Positions 56,176 through 64,000 of a DNA stretch of 64,000 nt are shown one piece after another. Both the position numbers and the translations under genes were made by a program. The stretch comes from Nigrospora sphaerica. Lineage: Eukaryota > Ascomycota > Sordariomycetes > Amphisphaeriales > Apiosporaceae. How positions within the stretch are numbered: position 1 is the stretch's first letter; the number at the start of each line of letters is the position of its first letter. The notes below the pieces were generated by a model. It was not told the DNA's origin and did no database searches. It saw nothing but the letters and a program-made list of their open reading frames with translations. The stretch spans positions 2,232,001 through 2,296,000 of the forward strand of contig JAGVVL010000009.1 of NCBI GenBank assembly GCA_018287875.1. The letters are read 5' to 3'.

Positions 56176-56851
56176 TGGGGCTTTGCGGGGAGTTCTTTTT
56201 ATAGGGCACTTCAACCCCCCCCCAGGGACTCTGGCATCATGGGGGGGGTTCTCTATTCGTATACTCCATGAAGTATACACCAACATGGATATGCGATGGG
56301 GAGCCGTACAGACGGAGATGGTAAGAATGGACGGTAGAAGGAGATTCGTATCAATCTGGGTATCCAATAACGGGAGAACAAAATATCTAATTCGCCAACT
56401 TTTACACCTGGATGGGCTGTTTCGTAGCCCAGCACCAGCTTTGGGGTTGCCATGAGTATGTACCTGGCCGAGGCTTTTTAGGGAGGGGCTCACACTAAGA
56501 AGTGGGTCGGCCAGTTCGAGCTTTAGGCCTGCCTTGTCACAGTGCAGGCCCAGCTCGTGGGGTCTTCTCATCTTTGCCGGCGCCCGCCACGCGCAAGGCT
56601 GCTCAAGCAGAGAAAGCTAGACACCCACCTTCCACTATATTCCTATTGGGTCCTATCTTTCCCGTCATCCCTCACTTCCATAACTCCAGACTCTCCGCCC
56701 GCCTCGAAACCACATAGTCGCCTATACTAAGCTTTCTTGGCTTGCTCGAGCCCCGCGCGTACCGACAGCCAGACGACAGACGCGACACATTCTTGCGCCA
56801 ATTGGCACTGCGAAACCACGACGCGACGCCCTGCCCTTACCCGCGCACGTC
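56176..56851. other. intergenic, promoter side of Y14
   Basis: No coding signal. Homopolymer C (56214-56223) and G runs lie near its left end. Confidence 0.55.
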
Positions 56852-57412
56852 ATGGCCGACGTTGAAATGGACGTGGACGAGGTTGCCGGCGGCTCCTCCC
56901 CGCCCCCCGCCGAGGCCAAGGTGGGCGACATGCAGACACATTCCAAGGCGACGGCCGTGCGCTCCATCGAGGGTTGGATCATTATGGTGACCAACGTGCA
57001 CGAGGAGGCCGACGAGGAGGCCCTGCACGACAAGTTTGGCGACTTCGGCGAGATCAAGAACCTTCACCTGAACCTGGACCGACGCAGCGGCTACGTCAAG
57101 GCAAGTCGCCCCCCTCCCCCCGTTCAGGACGCCGCCGCGCGATGCCGTCCGGGGTACTGACTGACTTGGCTTCCGCAGGGCTATGCTCTCATCGAGTACA
57201 CGACGCTGCAGGAGGCACGTGCCGCCATCGATGGTGCTCACCAGACCAAGCTCCTCGACCAGTTGATCAATGTTGATTTCGCTTTCGTGAGACCCCCTCC
57301 GGGCAAGGGCAACAACAGAGGGGCCCGGCCATCAAACCGTGGACGCGGACGGAGCCGCAGCCGCAGCCCCGGACCCGGCCCAGCCAAGGACGACCGGGAT
57401 GCGCAGTCGTGA
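56852..57412 (+). CDS. Y14: Exon-junction-complex RNA-binding protein Y14 (RBM8A)
   Basis: Two exons, 56852-57100 and 57179-57412, give 160 residues. The intron is a GC-AG intron: donor AAG|GCAAGT, acceptor CGCAG, 78 nt, phase 0. Splicing there rebuilds GYVKGYALIEY, the RNP1 motif of the single RRM (residues about 42-120, RNP2 near IIMVTNV). A Met/Asp/Glu-rich N-terminus and an Arg/Gly/Ser tail with RSRSRSPG complete the Y14 layout. Y14 binds Mago and marks spliced mRNA. It is striking that a splicing-linked protein has a non-canonical donor in its own transcript. The start ATG (GTCATGG) has G at -3. Confidence 0.94.
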
Positions 57413-58617
57413 GGACGGCGCCGGGGATATGGGACGTCGAGATAGTTCGACGAGGGCCGCATAGACTTACACGTGGGCATCGTTGGTGCTGGCCGACGGA
57501 ATGGGCAGACGACGAACGCGTGGGGTGAACTGTCGCCATCTGGCGTTTGGCCGATATGCCATCCGGATGAACGGGCATGTCGGCATGCGATAGACGCCAC
57601 CAGAGGTAAGCAAGAAACACGGTATACGGCGGGACTTCGTTTGTGCCGGGCTGACCTCCATTCCAGGCTTGAGAATGCTACCTGCTTACCGAGACCGATC
57701 CCCATGTATCTGTCCTAGCGAATCTTCGGCGGGTGGGCTACGATCGTGTATACCCGCCCGCCAGCTCCCCCGCCTCAGCGTCCGCGAAGACAGGCGTTAA
57801 ACGAGGTACTTATGTGATGGCAAGTCGAGCCGAGCCGAGTCGATCTCTAAATGGGGCCCGAAACGCAAAGCTTGCGACTGGGCGGCCCAAGCCCCCTACA
57901 TACCTACCTGTCCACCTAGATACACCAGGACTGTAATGCATGCACGGGACCGGAGGATGATACGCAGGATGCAGCCTACCCGGCAACCCGTCGCCTTGCG
58001 TAGCCGCGGGTGCCGGGCCGGATGTTTGCTTGGGAGGACGGTACCAGGCGCGGATGGTTTGACCGACAAACAGAGCTGGCCAGCGTGCGTGGCTGTGCCG
58101 AACACCAGGGGCCCCATGATTCAAGTGCCGGCGCCAATGGCCGTTCGCCAATCCGCTACAGATACCACTTCGCGGGCAGACTCTGCCCTGATGTTGCCGG
58201 GCCACGATGCCATCGAACGACGTTCGGAGAATCGACACGCAGGGCCCAGGAATGGGAGGGGTAGGGCCTTCTTTTTCAGGGGTTCGTTTTTAGGGGCCCG
58301 GACGTTTTGCGCGGTGAAGCCGTGGGCGACCCCGCCCGCCCTGTTTGTTGGAGCGTTAACGTTGGAAATTTTAAGACTAGGTTGGTTCTCACATCCACAG
58401 TTGATCAGCGTTTCGGCGCGTCTAGGCCGCTACCCATCCCTAGTCAGGGGGGGGGGAGGCCACAGTCGCAGAGAGGTCCCTGTAGCAGCAGTTTTGTCGT
58501 CTCGTCTTCTATAGCTCGAGTCCAGACACGTCGATTCACCCGTTCTTGTTCTGTCGCGAACCAGTGCCTCCGTCCAGAGGCCCTTTAACCCCGACTCGGC
58601 CTTCCCCTCCAACCGCC
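57413..58617. other. intergenic, no gene seen
   Basis: 1.2 kb. Frames are short and overlapping, with no domain. A CT-rich stretch precedes the desaturase start. Confidence 0.55.
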
Positions 58618-60287
58618 ATGGCCAACGAAGTCGTGTTTGACCCCCGGCTCACCAAGTCGGACCGGCTGGTGCTAGCGAACCTTGCCGGCGGGTTGTTCCA
58701 AGACAAGAATGCCGCCAAGGGCCATGCCGCCAACGGCCAAGGCCAAGCAAAAGAAACAAGCGGTACGTCAATCGCATTCCGGGGACGCGGCCGTTCGGTC
58801 AGCCAACCCATGGTTTGCAGAACCAAAAGGAGAAAGATGAGAAACGTCGTTTTCTAACTCGGGCCCCGTCCAATGGAGCAGCAGAGGCCCAGGATGCCAA
58901 GGTGCTCTCGACGCTGAACGCGCTCAATGACCCCAACGCGGATGAGTTTGAGCCGACCATCTTCACCACGATTGACTACCATGAGATCTCATGGAACAAG
59001 GTCAACACGCTCGTGCTGCGGCCCTACATCCGCCTGGCCCAGAGCATCGTGCGCAACAAGGCCGACGTGGTCATGTTCACGCACCTGCTGCTCTACTCGG
59101 TGACGACGATCCCGAGTGCGCTCTACCTCTTCTTCTGGCGCTTCACCTGGACGCACGGCCTCGTCCACTTCGTCATGCAGGTCTCCTACATGGGCTCGTA
59201 CACGCTCATGATGCACCAGCACATCCACCAGCGCGGCATCCTGCGAAAGTCGCTGCCGTGGTCGCTGGTGGACGCCGTGTTCCCCTACATCACGGACCCG
59301 CTCATGGGCCACTCGTGGAACTCGTACTTTTACCACCACGTCAAGCACCACCACGTCGAGGGCAACGGGCCCAACGACCTGTCGGCCACGATCCGCTACC
59401 AGCGCGACGACCTGCTGCACTTCCTGCACTACGTCGGCCGCTTCTTCTTCCTCGTCTGGCTCGACCTGCCGCTCTACTTTGTCCGCTCCGGCAAGTATGT
59501 CATGGCCGCCAAGTGCGCCTTCTGGGAGCTGGGCGACTATTTTGCCCTCTACACGCTGTACGGCCTCCACCCGCGCGCCACCCTGTGCGTCTACCTCCTG
59601 CCGCTGCTCCTGCTGCGCCTCGGCCTCATGGTGGGCAACTGGGGCCAGCACGCCTTTGTCGACGACGAGGAGCCCGATTCCGACTACCGCTCCAGCGTCA
59701 CCCTCATCGACGTACCGGTACGTGATGTCCCCGCTGCATATATACATACACATATGTATACGCACACATATGCATACCGCTGAACCGCTCGGTCCGAGAC
59801 GCGAGTTTGCTAACAGGTACCTGGTTAACCAGAGCAACCGCCATTCCTTCAACGATGGCTACCACACCTCGCACCATCTGAACCCCCTGCGCCACTGGCG
59901 GGATCACCCCAACTCGTTTATGAAAAGCAAGGATATCTACGCGGCCCAGGGCGCCTTGGTATGCGACCCCCTTTTTCCTCTCCCTTACCTTGCCCCCGGC
60001 CCTCCTCACCGGGGGGGGACAAAGTGACGAAAAAGGCGGCACGTGCGCTAACCGGAGGCGAAACGGCGGGGCCTTTTTTTTATTAGGTCTTCCACAACAT
60101 CGACTACATCTTCATCACCATCAAGCTGATGCAGAAGGACTACGCGCACCTGGCGCGGTGCATGGTGCCCATCGGCGCCGAGCAGGTGGCCATGTCGCTC
60201 GAGGAGCGCGCCGAGCACCTGCGGAAACGCACCCGCCGCTTCACCGAGGACGAGATCCGCGCCAAGTTCAAGACGGCGGCGTCCTAA
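58618..60287 (+). CDS. Membrane fatty acid desaturase-family protein
   Basis: Four exons (58618-58762, 58837-59717, 59833-59958, 60087-60287) give 450 residues. The three histidine boxes are MHQHIHQRG, YHHVKHHHVEGN and DGYHTSHHLNPLRHW, which bind the di-iron centre in membrane desaturases. Several spans lie between them. The N-terminus DPRLTKSDRLVLANL is also typical of the family. Substrate regiochemistry is unknown. The first intron is problematic: the best-looking acceptor (TTTGCAG at 58820) shifts the frame into a stop, and the frame is kept only by AAAG at 58836. Intron 2's first AG (CTAACAG) likewise gives a stop, so the later ACCAG at 59832 is used. Box-containing exons are secure. The exon 1 junction is not. 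Confidence 0.85.
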
Positions 60288-60739
60288 AGGGCGTGACCCC
60301 GCCGAGGGAGCCCCCGTTCCCCGGGGGGGGGCCGCGCGTCGGACGAGACGGGGCGGGCCGGCGCAATCTCGGCACCCGCGGGGTGCTGGGCCGTCGGGCG
60401 TGAGGGGGGAGGGAAAACGAACTGGGGCCCGCATGGCTTGTCACGGCATCTGGCAGAGGTGACGGCCGCCGACGAAAGTTGCGTTTGCATGGGATTCACG
60501 AGTAGACAAGGCGGCGGGAGGTTTTGGGGTGTTTTGTATAGAGCAGGACACGGAAGGCTATAGAGGACAATACTCCGTGTACAAGCGCCGGGGGAGGGTT
60601 CTATAGATGGCGTTTGACGGGGGTGAGGGGGGACAAACAAAAAGGTCCCAGCGCGGGCTCTCAAGCCCACCATTACAGTAACCGATTTTGTCCCCGCTTT
60701 CCCAATCGACCGCGGCCAAGAGCCCCTGTGTGCTCTACC
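60288..60739. other. intergenic between convergent genes
   Basis: About 450 bp of GC-rich 3' flank. No coding signal. Confidence 0.55.
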
Positions 60740-62083
60740 CTACTTCTTCTCGAACTCGCCGCGGGGAATGTACAGCCCGTGGTTGCCGGCGTACGGCGCC
60801 GTCTGCGCCGGTTTCCAGCCCCCGCGGGCTAGGAGGTCGCCGTCCTCGAGGCGGAAGACCTCGACTTTGAGGGGGCGGCAGCACTTGACCATCTCCTTCT
60901 CGCTGTCGGCGCCGAAGCCCCAGAGAGAGAGGTCGCCGCCGGGGCAGGTGCCTTTGGCGGGAGGGGCCCTCGAGTCAGCGGTGGGGACCGGAGGGGGGGA
61001 AACCACGAGCAGAGAGAAAGATGGGCAACGGGATAGGGTGAAAGGGGGGGACACGGGAACGTACTGAGCGCCATGAGCAGGTCCTGCTCGGCGAGGAACT
61101 CGATGCAGTCCCCCTTGTCGGCCGGGCAGGGGTTCATGAAGTAGCGGCCGCGGGCGTCGAGGCCCGTGACCTGGAAGAGGTTGAGGACGTCGTGGACGTC
61201 GGACTCGGCGAGGCCGAAGGGGAGGACGGCGCGCGTGAGGTTGGAGTGGCAGTGGAAGTCGTACTGGGCGGGCCGGCCCGCGGCCCCGGTCCCCGTCCCG
61301 GACGGCGAGGGGGAGGACGAGAGCACGGCGTTGATGTAGGGGTCGCAACGCGTGCCCAGCAGGTCGTGCACGCGGCCGCCGCGCTCGTCCTCGCCGTACC
61401 AGGCCAGCGAGTCGTGCACGATCGTGGCCAGCGGCCGCATGTACGGCAGGCACGACCACAGCCGGTCGCCCGTGCTCACGTGCGTCGCGTGCAGCTGCCG
61501 CGTCCGCGCCGCCCAGAACCGTTCGCGCGGGTTGTGCGCGTTCCAGATGTTGAGGTCGCCTGCGGGAGAGGAGGAGGGAGGGGAAACCCGGGTTCCCCGC
61601 GCCTCGGTCAGAAAATGTGTCTTCCTCTCGTTTTCCGTCCGCCGCCGCCGCCGCCGGCGAGGTGTACATCGCCTCCGAAAAAGGGTCATGGGGGGAGGAA
61701 GGGGGGGCTGGTACTACCACCCCCGGGGCGCCGTCCTACTTATGACCGCCTCATCTTCGCCGTCTTCGGCTCTCTCTGTCTCTCTTTCTCTTTCTCTCCC
61801 CCTCTCTCTCACGCCGGCCAGCCAACATACCAACTTGTGCCCCTTCGGGCGTGCTGATGCGCACCAACTCGCCCGCCTTCACCTGCCACGCCTTCCCGGA
61901 GCGGATGGGCAACACGAATTCCTGCACCAGCACCCGCGGCGCCTGCTGTGCGCGCCCGTACAGTTCTTGGTCCACCGTGAGCGGACTTCCCGCCACGGGC
62001 AGATACGCCGGCGGCATCTGGGGCACCGGCTTCCGCGCTCGGAGGCGGGCCTCGTCCACCGACGTCAATAGTTGCTCCGGCAT
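60740..62083 (-). CDS. DUF1989 (urea-carboxylase-associated family) protein
   Basis: Three exons (62083-61831, 61559-61065, 60951-60740) give 319 residues. The introns are 271 and 113 nt, both phase 1. The first has a long GA-rich purine tract, unusual beside the short introns elsewhere. The core follows the family pattern: LPIRSGKAWQVKAGELVRI, then GDLNIWNAHNPRERFWAARTRQLHATHVSTGDRLWS, YDFHCHSNLTRA, NPCPADKGDCIEF and CPGGDLSLWGFG. The His and Cys residues in these blocks look suited to metal binding. Bacterial relatives accompany urea carboxylase and are now linked to carboxyguanidine or guanidine degradation. The fungal role is not established. It converges with the desaturase. Confidence 0.88.
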
Positions 62084-62429
62084 TTCGCTTAGGCGTCTTG
62101 TCTTTCACGTATGAAACGTTGTATTTGTCGCTGAAGAAACCGAATGAGGTTGTCCTGGTGGGAGAGAAGCGTTGGTTCATGGGCAACTAAATTCACATTC
62201 CCCGGCTTCCCCAGAGAAATACGTAAAGGCTCGCTGCGGGGCTCCGGTAACGGATCCGTCAACTTTCGAACTCGATTGCACGAACCCCATGGATAGACGG
62301 GTCCATACTTCCATTAGACTGGTCTAAAACTTCTTCAGGTAGTTCGCCTACTGCTTGGAAGAAGGCCTGAGAGGCTCCGCAAACACCAACACTGTCCGCA
62401 TTGACCCAAAAGCACTCCTCGGCACTCAG
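62084..62429. other. spacer
   Basis: 346 bp between the 5' end of the DUF1989 gene and the 3' end of the channel gene (same strand). Nothing recognisable. Confidence 0.55.
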
Positions 62430-64000
62430 CTAGTAAGGGGTCTTCTCCTTCCAGATCGGTACCTCGTCAATATTATCCACGCTCCACTTCAACCGGCCAG
62501 AATCATCAAGCCAAGCGCCCCGGTCCGTCGCTCTCAGCTCTGCTTTTTCATTCTCCCTGATCTCGCTCTTGCTGGCCCCGGCACAGTCTTGAGCCAGCCA
62601 CACAATGGGTGTCGAGCTGGTCATGGCGGGATTCGCATATGCTATTCTGAGATCGTCTTCGCTGTAGCTCGGTTCTTGGCCGCTGTCTTGCATGCTGGAA
62701 TACTTGTCATTCTCCAGCCATGCCTTCATGGATCGGCGAGTCGTGAAGATGTGTGGCTCAAAAAAGCGCGCCATGGGGTCGACGACGCGCTTGGCCACCT
62801 CAGGTCCGACGTGCGCTTGTTCACCCAGATGCTGGATGCGGGATTGGGCCTGTCCCTCTTCCGCAGAAGACAGCAAAGGCGTCGTTTCCGAATCGTCGTC
62901 GACGTTGGAAGCGAGCTCCGTGGGAAGGAACTTCTCCAGAGGCGCGAGGTATTTGTTCGTCAACGAGTTGTACAACACTGTGAGGATGAAGAGAAGGCCC
63001 ACGAGAATGGACGGACCCGTCGCTTGCCTCAGCCCGAAGATCCCGATTAGGGCCAGCTCGGCAATATAAACTCCGGTGAGTAACTGTTGTAGGGCGAGGG
63101 TGTAGGCTTCACCCTTCGTGTCCATCTTGGACTGGATCACAAACAAGAGGTTGTGGCGATACGAGAAGTAGTACAGCGACAATCCAGCCACGCACAAGCC
63201 CATGACTAACGGAGCTATGCACGAGTATGCAATCGCAATGATGACAAAGTTCGCAAACTGGGATTTTGACAAGTCAGTCGCCGTCGTCCACGGCTGGTGA
63301 CAGAATAGCATCGTCCGGGGAACACGCACCTTTGGATATACCTTGCCCCACGCAATCCCTTTCATGCTGGTGAAGCGGTTGAACTTCTGGCGCGGTGTTT
63401 TGTCAAGAAATCGGTCGTAAAACAAGTAAAAGAGCAGGTCCGAGTAGTTGAGCATGTTGTCGGCGGCCGTGGTGCTACCTTGGATGAGGAAATACGTCAA
63501 ATAGAAGTTGGCAGACTTGGGAAGCTGTCGCGCGAGTAGCTCGGGCACCGATGCTGGGTTCTTCAGTTTGTCCAATAGCTCCGCAGCGACCGTTGCTGCT
63601 CCTGAGAAGACAGCAGTGACAAGGAACACCTGTGTGACTTGAAACATGTAGAACCATCTCTGCACCTTGAGCTCGTTTGCCGTGGTCGTGGGTGAGCCGA
63701 AGTATTGGAAAATCACTGGCCCACCGTTAGCCCTCTATGCCCCCTCACGAATCGAAATCGAATACATACTCCGGAACAAATTGGGCACGAACTTGCTGAG
63801 TGCGCTGGTGATCAAGGGGGGCACAAGGCCCGAGAGCAGTCCCATGACCGAGTCGGGCAACTCGTTCAGGAAGCCCAGCCACTCAACGTTGTCGGCCAGG
63901 TAGCTGATGTTGGAGATCAATCCAACAAAGCCGCTGGGAATGGACCAGAAAAGAATAATGGCGCTGACGATGAGAGTGGCGATCCCGTCACGGGAGGCGC
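62430..64000 (-). CDS. OSCA/CSC1-type calcium-permeable channel (DUF221), C-terminal part
   Basis: Three visible exons (64000-63770, 63715-63330, 63257-62430). The introns are 54 nt (phase 1) and 72 nt (phase 0). The N-terminal half lies beyond the right edge. The window begins inside the RSN1-type 7TM domain: FWSIPSGFVGLISNISYLAD, then MIFQYFGSPTTTANELKVQRW, NFYLTYFLIQGST, SDLLFYLFYDRFL and AYSCIAPLVMG, all classic for the family. The cytosolic tail of about 190 residues is acidic (VDDDSETTPLL) and ends PIWKEKTPY. Family members are osmosensitive or mechanosensitive cation channels or lipid scramblases in the plasma membrane or organelles. Confidence 0.93.

Overview
This window is nuclear DNA of a filamentous ascomycete (Pezizomycotina, probably a Sordariomycete). 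Genes lie on both strands, each with its own spacing. They are cut by short spliceosomal introns (mostly 50-120 nt, donors GTAAGT/GTGAGT/GTACGT, branch sites like CTAAC), and exons are GC-rich while many spacers are not. The families are typically fungal: a HET-domain protein, DHA2 and monocarboxylate-type MFS porters, ELO, a CYP52-like P450, an OSCA/CSC1 channel and Ppc89. I can support 24 protein-coding genes, two of them cut by the window edges. I found no rRNA, tRNA, CRISPR array or intact transposon. All coordinates and splice sites come from reading the bases, without transcripts or database searches; family assignments rest on motifs I recognise.

Left third (1-26 kb), accessory in character. 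A partial nuclear-type protein lies at the left edge. It is followed by a secreted BBE-type FAD oxidase, a six-exon GPI-type surface protein built from Trp-spaced repeats, a CYP52-like P450, a small secreted protein made of two 36-residue modules, a second P450, an ELO elongase, a THEM6-like thioesterase and a DHA2 transporter. Long non-coding spacers (0.9-2.9 kb) separate these genes.

Middle (27-49 kb), mostly housekeeping: TFIIS, a membrane-anchored cysteine-synthase homologue (Mcy1 type), a MidA/NDUFAF7-type methyltransferase, a HET-domain protein, alanyl-tRNA synthetase, a conserved acidic nuclear-type protein, a PY-motif membrane protein and the spindle-pole-body protein Ppc89. A 3.2 kb empty stretch with microsatellites interrupts it.

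Right third (49-64 kb), mixed: two MFS porters, a DUF2306 membrane protein, the exon-junction protein Y14, a fatty-acid desaturase, a DUF1989 protein, and an OSCA/CSC1 channel that runs off the right edge.

The most unusual item is the repeat protein at 3567-5092. Its repeat period, exon boundaries and intron phase coincide, with four consecutive introns splitting a Trp codon as T|GG, so it looks built by exon duplication. Others are a probable non-AUG mitochondrial start of alanyl-tRNA synthetase, two GC-AG introns, two CAGTAG tandem acceptors in which the first AG would place a stop codon at the junction, and a 9-nt last coding exon in TFIIS.
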